This document shows, piece by piece, positions 52,756-60,752 of a stretch of DNA of 64,000 bases (position 1 is its first letter; every line of letters starts with the position of its first letter). The translations under genes were made by a program, and so were the position numbers. Under the pieces are notes generated by a model. It saw only the letters and a program-made list of their open reading frames with translations, did no database searches and had not been told where the DNA came from. The stretch comes from Staphylococcus rostri (GTDB lineage: Bacteria; Bacillota; Bacilli; Staphylococcales; Staphylococcaceae): contig NZ_PPRF01000017.1 in NCBI RefSeq assembly GCF_002902145.1, positions 62,001 through 126,000 of the forward strand, read 5' to 3'.

Positions 52756-53031
52756 ATGGTAAGCATTTTGCAGCGTTATTTGATTACATGCATGCTTTTA
52801 GTGACGATGCTTATTTTAGCAGTCGGCTTTTTAAACCATTATCCAAATGGTGGGCAACTTTTACTCGTGTTAACTTTCAGTGTGACAACATTTAGCGTGA
52901 TGCTTGAAACATGGTTGGCGCGTGCACAATTATCAACGCGTAAAGTACGTTTTATTCAAACATTGGCATTTCCAGCTGCAATTATTATTATGGGACTGGT
53001 GTGCTTGTGTTGGCTTCCAAGTGCACTATAA
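52756..53031 (+). CDS. Small three-helix membrane protein
   Basis: A 91-residue membrane protein: helix 1 at about 7-27 (LITCMLLVTMLILAVGFL), helix 2 at about 33-50 (GGQLLLVLTFSVTTFSVML), a charged loop (ARAQLSTRKVRF) and helix 3 at about 68-88. Three starts are possible; ATG 52756 has AAAGGACG eight bases upstream and is used rather than GTG 52747 or ATG 52750. Codon use and the ribosome site favour a real gene. No family recognised; it stands alone between the BASS and VOC genes. Confidence 0.65.
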   Translation: MVSILQRYLITCMLLVTMLILAVGFLNHYPNGGQLLLVLTFSVTTFSVMLETWLARAQLSTRKVRFIQTLAFPAAIIIMGLVCLCWLPSAL

Positions 53032-53105
53032 TCAAAGCGTTTGCGTATCTATGCGATAGGGTATAGACTGCTAACATGACAAAACAAGTGATGGAGGCTG
53101 ATAAA

Positions 53106-53948
53106 ATGTCATTCATTCAAGGTCATCATCATATTTCGATGTATACCAAGGATAAAGTGGCGAATAAACGCTTTTACACAGAGGTACTTGGATTGAGACT
53201 GGTGAAAGAAACGGTCAACCAAGATGATGAAGACATGGTTCATTTATTTTATGGTGATAATCAAGGCTCTGTTGGGACATTGCTGACATTTTTTGAACTC
53301 CCTAATGCAGGACAGATGCGTAAAGGAACGGATATGATTGCACGCATTGGCCTGTTAGTAGAAGGTGAAGAGAGTCTTAACTATTTTGAAGACCGATTGC
53401 GTCAAGAAGGTATTGCAGTCTCACGCGGAACGTATTTAGGACAGCCAGCGCGCTTTTTCGATGATCCGGAACATTTGTCATTCGTGTTAATAGATAACCA
53501 ACAACGTAACATTCCGAATGATTGGAAACATCCAGTTGATAGTGAGGTTCCAGCGCCGTATCAAATTATAGGCATAGGGCCGATTGAGATTCACGTACAA
53601 GATGCGAGCAAGACGGTGGCATACTTACGGGATGACTTAGGTTATGATGAGTACACAGAAACAGAAGGGACTGTGTTGTCGTTAGATACGAGTGGACGTT
53701 ACACTGATATTGTTGTTGTTGAAAAGGGCGGACCGGTTGTGCGTCCTGGACGTGGCTATGTACATCATCATGCGGTGAGTGTGGCAAACCATGACGCCTT
53801 AGAGCAAGTAACAGCAGTGCATGATACGTTACAAGCACAACATTCAGGGATTATCGATCGCAAATGGTTTGAATCACTATACTATCGACAAAATGGTATT
53901 ATGTATGAATTTGCGACGGCAGAAGTCAGTCATGATTTTGTAGACTAA
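53106..53948 (+). CDS. VOC-family ring-cleaving dioxygenase (MhqO/LinE-like)
   Basis: A 280-residue protein with two glyoxalase/bleomycin-type (VOC) modules. The metal ligands are in GHHHISMYTKD, in YVHHHAVSV and the C-terminal Glu of GIMYEFAT. Nearest type is the MhqO/MhqA/LinE group, Fe-dependent dioxygenases that open hydroquinone-like rings; in Bacillus and S. aureus such enzymes are induced by quinones (established for relatives). An open frame begins at 53076, but ATG 53106 follows GGAGG. No MhqR-like regulator lies next to it. A terminator follows. Confidence 0.85.
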   Translation: MSFIQGHHHISMYTKDKVANKRFYTEVLGLRLVKETVNQDDEDMVHLFYGDNQGSVGTLLTFFELPNAGQMRKGTDMIARIGLLVEGEESLNYFEDRLRQEGIAVSRGTYLGQPARFFDDPEHLSFVLIDNQQRNIPNDWKHPVDSEVPAPYQIIGIGPIEIHVQDASKTVAYLRDDLGYDEYTETEGTVLSLDTSGRYTDIVVVEKGGPVVRPGRGYVHHHAVSVANHDALEQVTAVHDTLQAQHSGIIDRKWFESLYYRQNGIMYEFATAEVSHDFVD

Positions 53949-53961
53949 AAGAATATAAACA

Positions 53962-54014
53962 AGAGAAAGCACATCTGTTCAATGCCATCGTGCAATGGAT
54001 AGGTGTGCTTTTGA
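53962..54014 (+). terminator. Terminator after the dioxygenase gene
   Basis: AAAGCACATCT pairs with AGGTGTGCTTTT with an inner hairpin (CCATCGTGCAATGG). Confidence 0.75.
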
Positions 54015-54038
54015 ATGCTAAGTAAAGGTGTTAAATAG

Positions 54039-54197
54039 AGTGCGGGACATGCAAGTTAATTTTGAGCTTTCGTGTAGACAGCAGTACATACTAACATGAA
54101 AATGTGCTTTCGCAAGCTTTTTCAGGTATACGCAGCCGTTCTTCTGTGGATAATCAGCATCTTTTTAGAAAAATGGGATGCCTGCCATACACTCTAT
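54039..54197. repeat. Long version of the dispersed hairpin repeat
   Basis: AGAGTGCGGGACATGC at the left and GGGATGCCTGCCATACACTCT at the right form the outer arms. The right part contains CATCTTTTTAGAAAAATGGGATG like the 52589 copy. The 100 bases between hold a further hairpin (GTGCTTTCGCAAGC region). This accounts for most of the 294-base gap before the HAD gene. Confidence 0.55.
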
Positions 54198-54242
54198 CTG
54201 ATACACTAAATGCAACAGAGTGATTGAGGAGGCTTTAAATAT

Positions 54243-54887
54243 ATGTATCGAGCAGTGATATTTGATTTTGATGGAACGATGATTGATACAGAGCAACATC
54301 TGTATGAAGTGATTAATAAATATTTAGTTGGAGAAGGGCATGAACCAGTATCATTGGCATTTTACCGTGAAAACATTGGTGGTCGTGCGCTAGCGTTACA
54401 TGAACATATCATGGCGTTATTAGGTGAAGAAAAGGTTGAACAACTTTATCGTGAACATCATGAAGGTGCGGCACATTTACCATTGCGTCCAGGGATTGAA
54501 ACGTTATTGCAACAATTAAAACAACGTCATATTCCAATGGCGATTGCAACGAGCAGTGTCCGTCGTTCGATTTTGCCAACGATTGAAGCGCTTGGCTTAA
54601 ATGACTATATTTCTGTGGTTGTCGGTCGAGAAGATGTTGAAGCGGTGAAACCTGAACCAGATTTATATTTAACAGCTGTTCAAGCACTTAACCATAATCC
54701 TGCTTATTGCTTGGCGATTGAAGATTCAGTAAGAGGTGCCACTGCAGCTGTACGCGCAGGTCTTGACGTCATTGTGAATACGAATCAGATGACGGAAACG
54801 AGTGATTTTAGTCATTTGCCGTTGACGGATCAAGATACGGATTTAACAACATTGATTGAACGATATTTTGAAGGAAAACGCCTATGA
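54243..54887 (+). CDS. HAD-superfamily hydrolase (beta-phosphoglucomutase/Gph-like)
   Basis: A 214-residue HAD hydrolase of subfamily IA. Motif I is IFDFDGTMIDTE with the nucleophile Asp, motif II the Ser/Thr of AIATSSVRR, motif III the Lys of EAVKPEPDLY and motif IV CLAIEDSVRGATAA. The helical cap between residues 15 and 80 is of the phosphoglycolate phosphatase/beta-phosphoglucomutase type. Substrate is unknown. The ATG has GAGGAGG. Its stop overlaps the next small gene (ATGA), so both are translated together. Confidence 0.9.
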   Translation: MYRAVIFDFDGTMIDTEQHLYEVINKYLVGEGHEPVSLAFYRENIGGRALALHEHIMALLGEEKVEQLYREHHEGAAHLPLRPGIETLLQQLKQRHIPMAIATSSVRRSILPTIEALGLNDYISVVVGREDVEAVKPEPDLYLTAVQALNHNPAYCLAIEDSVRGATAAVRAGLDVIVNTNQMTETSDFSHLPLTDQDTDLTTLIERYFEGKRL

Positions 54888-55063
54888 CTTTTCAACAAGT
54901 GATGTTATTTATTGTCGTGCCGTTATGTTTTATTATTGGGAACTTAGTCATTGCCCCTAGAAGACAACGTCATATTCCAATGCGCGTACATGTTTTATCA
55001 TGTGTCGTTGGCTTAATCATATATGGAATAGGTGTCTCAGTATTGTTACTGTTCTTCCTATAA
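54884..55063 (+). CDS. Small two-helix membrane protein coupled to the HAD gene
   Basis: A 59-residue frame, MTFQQVMLFIVVPLCFIIG to GVSVLLLFFL, with two helices (about 5-24 and 39-58) joined by the basic loop APRRQRHIPMR. It starts at ATG 54884, overlapping the HAD stop, after GAAGGAAAA. A bidirectional terminator lies two bases after its stop. Coupling, ribosome site and the positive-inside loop favour a real gene. Function unknown. Confidence 0.75.
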   Translation: MTFQQVMLFIVVPLCFIIGNLVIAPRRQRHIPMRVHVLSCVVGLIIYGIGVSVLLLFFL

Positions 55064-55064
55064 A

Positions 55065-55114
55065 GAAAACCCCGCTGATACAAGGTAATCTAGACCTTAT
55101 ATCGGCGGGGTTTA
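55065..55114. terminator. Bidirectional terminator with a GC-rich stem
   Basis: AAAACCCCGCTGATA pairs with TATCGGCGGGGTTT. It separates the small + strand gene from the small - strand gene. Confidence 0.88.
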
Positions 55115-55116
55115 TA

Positions 55117-55293
55117 TTATGTTAAAAAGTATAATGCTGCGATAAGGAAGACAATCAAAATAGCGTCAATGCCAACCATTAACTTTATACGTGGATTGTC
55201 GATACCTTCTTTTTTGGACTTATATAGCATATAGGCGTTAGGCAAAAAACTAATAATCAAAAGAATCATTAAAATAATACCGAGTGTTGTCAT
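55117..55293 (-). CDS. Small two-helix membrane protein (58 aa)
   Basis: A 58-residue protein starting MTTLGIILMILLIISFLPNA, with a charged loop YKSKKEGIDNPRIK and a second helix to the end (GIDAILIVFLIAALYF). ATG 55293 has AAAGGAG at nine bases; the 14 codons upstream in the frame are left out. The start lies two bases from the stop of the next upstream gene, so both are one operon. Not recognised; it resembles small staphylococcal membrane proteins annotated as hypothetical. Confidence 0.75.
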   Translation of the reverse strand: MTTLGIILMILLIISFLPNAYMLYKSKKEGIDNPRIKLMVGIDAILIVFLIAALYFLT

Positions 55294-55294
55294 A

Positions 55295-55633
55295 TTAACG
55301 TACTCCTTTAATGCGACCATAAACGTATCCAGCAATTAAGGCAACAGCAATCCCAACCAATGTACAAATAATGGGTTGCTCCAACTTCATGCCGACTAAA
55401 GCGCCGAGTGCGACACCTATAACGAGTGGTACGCCGTATTGTAGGCGACGTTGCTCAGAAGCGAGTAGTGTGAAAGTAATCGTGTACAGTACACCGAATG
55501 TAAGCGCGACAAGTAGTGATTTCATAATAATCATACTGACGGGTGCTGTGTGTGACATGAGATTGACAACAAAAAAGATAATCCCGAGAAAGAGCGAAAT
55601 AACTAAACCTTTATACCATTGTGTACGTTCCAT
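55295..55633 (-). CDS. Four-helix membrane protein (112 aa)
   Basis: A 112-residue membrane protein: helices at about 9-28, 36-58, 67-84 and 88-106, with short basic turns (ASEQRRLQYG) and the end YVYGRIKGVR. The frame is open to 55651, but ATG 55633 follows GGAGG. It is translated together with the 58-aa gene downstream. No family could be named. Both may serve one membrane complex, but nothing in the sequence says which. Confidence 0.75.
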   Translation of the reverse strand: MERTQWYKGLVISLFLGIIFFVVNLMSHTAPVSMIIMKSLLVALTFGVLYTITFTLLASEQRRLQYGVPLVIGVALGALVGMKLEQPIICTLVGIAVALIAGYVYGRIKGVR

Positions 55634-55688
55634 TATGGCCTCCATATACAAAAATAATTATAGTCAGTATAACATAGGCATATGCAAA

Positions 55689-56543
55689 CTACTTAGTGAG
55701 GCGTAGAGATTTATTCACTTTTTTGATTGCTTCAAATTGACCATGATCATTTAAATAGGCATAGAATAAGCCGATAATCAAGCCACCGCCAATATAGTTA
55801 CCGATAAAAGCTGCGACGATATTTTTCAAAGCACCAAGCACATTGATTGCTGCAGGGTCATAAAATAATTGACCGACGAAAAGTGTGGCATTATAGACGA
55901 CGTGCTCAAAGCCCATAAAAGCGAAAATTGTCACACCAAACATCATCACGAACATTTTCGCAAAGACATCTTCTATTTGCATGGCAATAACGAGCGCAAT
56001 ATTAATAAAGAAGTTCGCAAAAATGGCACGTACGAGTATATTCTGGAAGTTATAAGTTGTGGATTTTGTATGAACCATATTATCTAACATCGCAATCATA
56101 TCTGGTGACATCACATCGCTACAACGAAGTATCGCAAAGAAGATAAAGGCACCTGCAATATTACCGAAAAAGCAAAGCAGAAAAATATTTAATACACGCA
56201 TAGGGCGGATAAGATGATAGTAAAGTCCTACTGTAAAGTACATAAAGTTACTGGTCAGCAATTCTGAGTTGGTAAATAAAATAAGGACGAGTGCGAAGCT
56301 AAAAGTAATGGAGCCAATCATATTGACGACGCCAACTGGCACATCGGGGGCAAATGTTGTTTTGACCATAAGTACAAAGACGGAAATAATGCTAATAATA
56401 AAGCCTGCCATCATCGCACGCATTAAATAGCGCTTAAGATAGAAACTGTGTAGCACATCCTTTTTTTGAATCGTCTCAATAATATTCGAGACCCATTTAC
56501 GACCATAAAAAATCGTATCCCATTTAATATTTGTATCATTCAT
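55689..56543 (-). CDS. Formate/nitrite transporter family channel (FNT)
   Basis: A 284-residue FNT protein with six helices. Landmarks are the first pore region SFALVLILFTNSELLTSNFMYFTVG, and the last region with NYIGGGLIIGLFYAYLN. A longer than usual N-terminus (about 45 residues) precedes helix 1. FNT pentamers pass formate, nitrite, lactate or hydrosulfide. A good Rex-like site lies 56 bases upstream, which favours a fermentation product, and formate dehydrogenase is encoded at the right end of the window. The ATG follows AAAGGATCC. Confidence 0.88.
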   Translation of the reverse strand: MNDTNIKWDTIFYGRKWVSNIIETIQKKDVLHSFYLKRYLMRAMMAGFIISIISVFVLMVKTTFAPDVPVGVVNMIGSITFSFALVLILFTNSELLTSNFMYFTVGLYYHLIRPMRVLNIFLLCFFGNIAGAFIFFAILRCSDVMSPDMIAMLDNMVHTKSTTYNFQNILVRAIFANFFINIALVIAMQIEDVFAKMFVMMFGVTIFAFMGFEHVVYNATLFVGQLFYDPAAINVLGALKNIVAAFIGNYIGGGLIIGLFYAYLNDHGQFEAIKKVNKSLRLTK

Positions 56544-56598
56544 AAGACACGGATCCTTTCATTTTTAATAAAGACAAGTATAACGCTTTACAACGTTA

Positions 56599-56616
56599 AT
56601 GTGAACATATTCACAA
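56599..56616 (-). promoter_or_regulatory. Rex-like operator upstream of the FNT gene
   Basis: ATGTGAACATATTCACAA differs from the Rex consensus TTGTGAA-W4-TTCACAA at position 1 and in one spacer base. It lies 56 bases before the FNT start. The rest of the 56544-57016 gap is AT-rich; TATAAT at 56951-56956 is a likely -10 of the permease gene, with no clear -35. Confidence 0.78.
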
Positions 56617-57016
56617 AATGTTTTGTGTCAAAACAATGACATTTCTTTTGTGTGCAGATGAATAAAATTTAATCGAACAAGAATAAGATAAAATAAATGA
56701 TATTTTTCGGTTGATAATTAAATTGAATGGGACCGGTACGAATTTAAGTATGAAAATGTAATATATAACTGCTGAAAAGCTATCATATCGGTATTTCTTG
56801 TCGTTGTGTTTTGTGATATATTATGAAATAAAAAATAACTAATGCGTTGTATGAAACTTTTTTGAAGTGTTAAGCAGTTACAAGGAATATTTCTTGTTTG
56901 TTAATTGACTCACAATTTAAAATTTTCCTTTAATTATTAGTAAAATATAGTATAATAACGGAGAAAAGTTTACATGCTTCTAATATTAGGGGTTATCAAG
57001 GAGATGGTGGAGTATC

Positions 57017-58405
57017 ATGGAAGATAATCAATTACACAGAGGGCTGAGCTCTCGACAAATTCAAATGATCGCACTCGGAGGTACAATCGGTGTTGGTTTA
57101 TTCATGGGGGCATCGAGTACGATTGCTTGGACGGGACCTTCTGTTATTTTCGCCTACTTATTAGCAGGGCTATTTTTATTCCTAGTCATGCGTGCAATGG
57201 GTGAAATGGTGTATTTATATCCAACAACAGGATCGTTCGCGAACTATGCGACGGATTATTTACATCCGGTTGCGGGGTACATTACCGCTTGGGCAAACAT
57301 TTTCCAATGGCTTGTAGTTGGGATGTCTGAAGTTATTGCCGTGGGCGAGTACATGAAGTTTTGGTGGCCAGAGTTGCCATCATGGATTCCAGGAATTATC
57401 GTTATTGTTATCTTAACAGCAGCAAACGCAATATCAGTTAAAGCATTTGGGGAGTTTGAATTCTGGTTTGCGATGATCAAGATTGTTACGATTATCCTGA
57501 TGATTATTGCTGGTTTTGGATTGATCTTCTTCGGATTAGGGAACGGAGGTGTACCAATCGGGCTAGGCAATTTAACTGAGCATGGTGGATTTTTCCCTAA
57601 CGGTTGGTTAGGCTTTTTCTTCGCTTTATCTATCGTTATTGGTTCATATCAGGGTGTTGAATTGATCGGTATTACAGCAGGGGAAACGAAAGATCCGCAA
57701 AAGAACATTAAAAAAGCAGTCAACGGTGTTATCTGGCGTATTTTAATTTTCTATATCGGTGCGATTTTCGTCATCGTAACAGTGTATCCATGGGATGAAT
57801 TACAAGGTATCGGTTCACCATTCGTGGCAACATTTGCGAAGGTAGGCATTACAATTGCAGCAGGTTTAATCAACTTTGTTGTTATCACTGCGGCGATGTC
57901 AGGCTGTAACTCAGGTATCTTTAGTTCAAGCCGTATGATTTTTACATTGGCACAACATGGGCAATTGCCTAAGATTTTCACAAAAGTTATGCGTAACGGT
58001 GTACCATTCTACACTGTATTAGCAGTTTCAATCGGTATTTTTATTGGTGTTATTTTAAACGTTGTACTACCTTTAATTATCGAAGGCTCTGAAAGCATCT
58101 TCGTATATGTTTACAGTGCGTCGATTTTACCAGGGATGATTCCATGGTTTATGATTTTATTCAGTCATATTCAATTCCGTAAGAAGTTCCCTGAGCAGGT
58201 AGAAACACATCCATTTAAAATGCCATTAGCACCATTTACAAACTATTTAACAATTGCTTTCTTATTATTAGTATTGTTAGGTATGTTAATTAATGATGAA
58301 ACACGCGTTTCTGTAATTATTGGTTTTCTATTCTTAGGCTTCATGGGACTGTTCTTCTTCATGCGCGGTTACCACAAGCTCGATAAAGAAGACTTGAAGT
58401 TATAA
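57017..58405 (+). CDS. Amino-acid permease of the APC superfamily
   Basis: A 462-residue permease of the AAT type with twelve helices. Substrate-binding turns are GLSSRQIQMIALGGTIGVGLFMGASSTIAWTGPSVI in helix 1 and IVIGSYQGVELIGITAGETKDPQKNIKKAVNGVIWRI in helix 6-7, as in transporters for proline, GABA, aromatic amino acids or D-serine/D-alanine/glycine. The start follows GGAG. No T-box or other leader was seen. Exact amino acid unknown. A terminator after its stop separates it from a small converging gene. Confidence 0.9.
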   Translation: MEDNQLHRGLSSRQIQMIALGGTIGVGLFMGASSTIAWTGPSVIFAYLLAGLFLFLVMRAMGEMVYLYPTTGSFANYATDYLHPVAGYITAWANIFQWLVVGMSEVIAVGEYMKFWWPELPSWIPGIIVIVILTAANAISVKAFGEFEFWFAMIKIVTIILMIIAGFGLIFFGLGNGGVPIGLGNLTEHGGFFPNGWLGFFFALSIVIGSYQGVELIGITAGETKDPQKNIKKAVNGVIWRILIFYIGAIFVIVTVYPWDELQGIGSPFVATFAKVGITIAAGLINFVVITAAMSGCNSGIFSSSRMIFTLAQHGQLPKIFTKVMRNGVPFYTVLAVSIGIFIGVILNVVLPLIIEGSESIFVYVYSASILPGMIPWFMILFSHIQFRKKFPEQVETHPFKMPLAPFTNYLTIAFLLLVLLGMLINDETRVSVIIGFLFLGFMGLFFFMRGYHKLDKEDLKL

Positions 58406-58411
58406 TAAGAA

Positions 58412-58476
58412 AAACACCTTGTCATGACAGACACAGCTTTTAAGCCATGTGTTGTTCATTGGCAAGGTGTTTTTTG
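58412..58476. terminator. Bidirectional terminator after the permease gene
   Basis: AAAAACACCTTG pairs with CAAGGTGTTTTTT; a second hairpin (CACAGCTTTTAAGCCATGTG) lies inside. Confidence 0.8.
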
Positions 58477-58481
58477 CGTAT

Positions 58482-58829
58482 TTATATGGAGAATGCTTGT
58501 AGATGATACAGAGCGCGAAGTATGACAGCTTGATAGCCGCTATTCACTTTTTCTTGGATGCCGATGTCTACATGTGTGAGTGGATTGTGATAGAGATTGT
58601 TTAAGCAGGCATAATACATATCATAATTTTGAAATGGAAAAACGGGGAGTGTGTCTGGATGGTCGAGTGCGGTGAAGTAAGTCGCAACTTGATCTTCTAG
58701 CGCTTGTAGATGTGGTGTTACATCTGGATTTTTTTGTGCGCGTGATAAGTCATATTCATCGACAAGTGTTAAGAGCGTTTGCAGGTTTTCACATGCGCGT
58801 GTAATTGTAAGTTTTTGAGAATGATTCAT
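58482..58829 (-). CDS. Hypothetical protein, 115 aa, all-helical
   Basis: A 115-residue soluble protein of predicted helices: SQKLTITRACENLQTLLTLVDEYDLSRAQ, then LQALEDQVATYFTALDHPDTLPVFPFQNYDMYYACLNNLYHN, and QEKVNSGYQAVILRALYHLQAF. No family recognised. The frame stays open for another 126 codons upstream, but that part is the reverse side of the CPBP gene; ATG 58829 follows AAAGGTG at good spacing. It is divergent from the CPBP gene with only 91 bases between starts, so they may share control. Confidence 0.7.
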   Translation of the reverse strand: MNHSQKLTITRACENLQTLLTLVDEYDLSRAQKNPDVTPHLQALEDQVATYFTALDHPDTLPVFPFQNYDMYYACLNNLYHNPLTHVDIGIQEKVNSGYQAVILRALYHLQAFSI

Positions 58830-58920
58830 AGTCATCACCTTTTTAGTATATAATGTTGTAAAGTAGCGTAACTGTGGTTGAAGGCGTAACGCTAAGATAG
58901 CTACATAGAGGAGGAATAAC

Positions 58921-59676
58921 ATGTCAAAATATAAATGGAGCGACATTGCGTGGCGGGACTTTTGGACGATACCGATGTACATAATAGGTCCGGTCATATC
59001 AATATATATTATGCTTTTCTTGGGTATTCTTTCACTCTTTGGAAATGTGAATCTACCGACATGGATGTTTGATGTGGATGTGGATGAGATATTAATCGTG
59101 TTGTCAGAAGTTGCGTCAGACATCGCCCTCATTCTGTTTTTCTGGTTTATGCATAGTCGAACGATGCCTGAGCGCTTTCGACTTGGCGTACAAGGGGTTG
59201 GACGCAATTGGTTGTGGATTCTTTTAGGTTATATGTTTATGACTGTATCAACGGAAGTTTATGGCTATTTGATGCAGTTTTTACCTGAGCAGTATCAATA
59301 TGAACTTCCACAAAATGAGATGGCGATTGAAGATTCATTAGGCTTGAATGTGTTATTACCATTCAACTTTATATTGATTGCGGTACTGGCACCGATTGTA
59401 GAGGAAATCTTATTCCGTCATTTATTAATTGGAGAGCTCGGCAAGAAGTTTAACTTTTACGTGATGAGTGTCGTATCTGTATTTGCCTTTGCAGGGATAC
59501 ATGTGACGTTTGCAGAATCGCCATTCGAAATCATTGATTATCTATTGCTTGCGATTCCGTTAGTGTGGGTGTACATGAAGAGCGGTCGTAACTTAGGCGT
59601 ATCCATTGCATTACATATTTTGAATAATACAATCGCCATGATTATCGAGGTGTATTATTTGATATTTCCAAGTTAA
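58921..59676 (+). CDS. CPBP-family intramembrane metalloprotease
   Basis: A 251-residue membrane protein with about seven helices and a complete CPBP (Abi/Rce1-like) active site: EEILFRHLLIGEL (motif 1, Glu-Glu and Arg), FAGIHV (motif 2, His) and HILNNTIAM (motif 3, His/Asn). This contrasts with SpdC, where motifs are degraded. Relatives process prenylated or double-glycine peptides or protect against bacteriocins. The start has GAGGAGG. No bacteriocin-like gene lies near. A clean terminator follows. Confidence 0.9.
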   Translation: MSKYKWSDIAWRDFWTIPMYIIGPVISIYIMLFLGILSLFGNVNLPTWMFDVDVDEILIVLSEVASDIALILFFWFMHSRTMPERFRLGVQGVGRNWLWILLGYMFMTVSTEVYGYLMQFLPEQYQYELPQNEMAIEDSLGLNVLLPFNFILIAVLAPIVEEILFRHLLIGELGKKFNFYVMSVVSVFAFAGIHVTFAESPFEIIDYLLLAIPLVWVYMKSGRNLGVSIALHILNNTIAMIIEVYYLIFPS

Positions 59677-59696
59677 GAAGTGTGCAAGATAAAGAA

Positions 59697-59726
59697 ACCG
59701 GACGGTGCATATGCACTGTCCGGATA
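59697..59726 (+). terminator. Terminator after the CPBP gene
   Basis: CCGGACGGTGCATATGCACTGTCCGG is nearly a perfect palindrome; its T tail is weak (ATAG), so it may also act as an RNA stabiliser. Confidence 0.65.
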
Positions 59727-59898
59727 GAAAGGAAAGTAAGTAATAAATATTGAAGATGTTCAATCTAGTATAGAACAAGTACAACATATCATGTTTCAAA
59801 CTTTACTATTGACGAAATAGTTACCCCTCATTTGAAAGATGTGTCTGTACCCATCCCCCTCTAGTAGCTAAGTAAAATAATAGCATACTTCACTCAAA

Positions 59899-59914
59899 AT
59901 TGTAAGCGTTTTCT
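59899..59914 (+). promoter_or_regulatory. cre-like site, distal, upstream of the WYL regulator
   Basis: TTGTAAGCGTTTTCT matches WTGNAARCGNWWWCA at 14 of 15 positions. It lies about 130 bases before the regulator gene at 60030. Confidence 0.7.
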
Positions 59915-59968
59915 ATAATGAATTTATAGTATTTTTACACTTTTAGGCATTTAATAACCTATTGTCGG

Positions 59969-59992
59969 TTGTGAGCGTTACCATGCTATAAT
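59969..59992 (+). promoter_or_regulatory. cre-like site overlapping an extended -10 promoter
   Basis: TTGTGAGCGTTACCA (59969-59983) resembles the cre consensus in its relaxed form, 14 of 15. It is followed at once by TGC-TATAAT (-10 at 59987-59992). CcpA bound here would block RNA polymerase at the regulator gene. Confidence 0.7.
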
Positions 59993-60029
59993 AAAAGTAA
60001 GATGACGATGGGATAATGGGGCGATGTAA

Positions 60030-60719
60030 ATGAAAAAAGAACAAAGACAACAGAAACTGATTCAGTTGATTCAACAGCTCAAGCACGTGACAGCTGCAGA
60101 ACTGGCAGAACGTTTAGAGGTATCGAAACGGACAGTTTTAAGAGACATTCAAGAGCTTGAGACACAAGGTGTTCACTTGCAGACGATTACAGGACAAAAA
60201 GGTGGGTATCGTTTGCAGTCACAAATGAACCACAATGCCTTGACGTTTTCAGACGATGAAATGCAAGCACTGTACTTAGTGCTCAATGAAAGTTTATCGC
60301 TGTCGACATTACCATATCAGAAAGAAATTACAGCGATTAAGGATAAGTTGCTGAGACACCCCAACGTGACATTACGCCAAAACATTCAACATATGTCACA
60401 CTATATTCGTATTGATCAACAAGCAAATGCACCATTGCCAAGACTATTTACAACGATATTAGTATACTGCCACGAGCGCAAAGTGATGGCACTTGAATAT
60501 CATCGGACAACAGCGCAACATCCTATGGTTGAAAACGTTGTATTTATTGGTTTGCTGTGTGAAGCGGGTAACTGGCGAGCGGTTGTATATCATATTGGTG
60601 GTGGCTATACGAAGCTGGTTGATATTGCAGAAATTAATGATATTTCTTATTCTTTTTATAAGTCTATACACACACAAGATATTACGATGGATAATTATGA
60701 ATCATTTTTACAACAGTAA
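60030..60719 (+). CDS. YafY-like regulator with HTH_11 and WYL-type domain
   Basis: A 229-residue regulator. The N-terminal HTH_11 is QRQQKLIQLIQQLKHVTAAELAERLEVSKRTVLRDIQELETQGVHL, followed by the linker GQKGGYRLQ. The C-terminal part (about 120-229) is WYL-like: VMALEYHRTT...VENVVFIGLLCEAGNWRAVVYHIGG...LVDIAEINDI. Such proteins sense a ligand, often nucleic acid or a sugar-type signal, and act as repressors or activators. The ATG follows GGGGCGATG. Two cre-like sites upstream suggest glucose repression. The next gene, an inositol monophosphatase, starts 33 bases downstream and may be co-transcribed. Confidence 0.87.
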   Translation: MKKEQRQQKLIQLIQQLKHVTAAELAERLEVSKRTVLRDIQELETQGVHLQTITGQKGGYRLQSQMNHNALTFSDDEMQALYLVLNESLSLSTLPYQKEITAIKDKLLRHPNVTLRQNIQHMSHYIRIDQQANAPLPRLFTTILVYCHERKVMALEYHRTTAQHPMVENVVFIGLLCEAGNWRAVVYHIGGGYTKLVDIAEINDISYSFYKSIHTQDITMDNYESFLQQ

Positions 60720-60752
60720 GGTGCATATACAGAAGAGGTGAAGAGAAGCGTG

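Noticed and set aside
58830..59207. N-terminal extension of the 115-residue minus-strand gene
   Set aside because: The extra codons are the reverse of the CPBP gene; a better start with a ribosome site lies at 58829.
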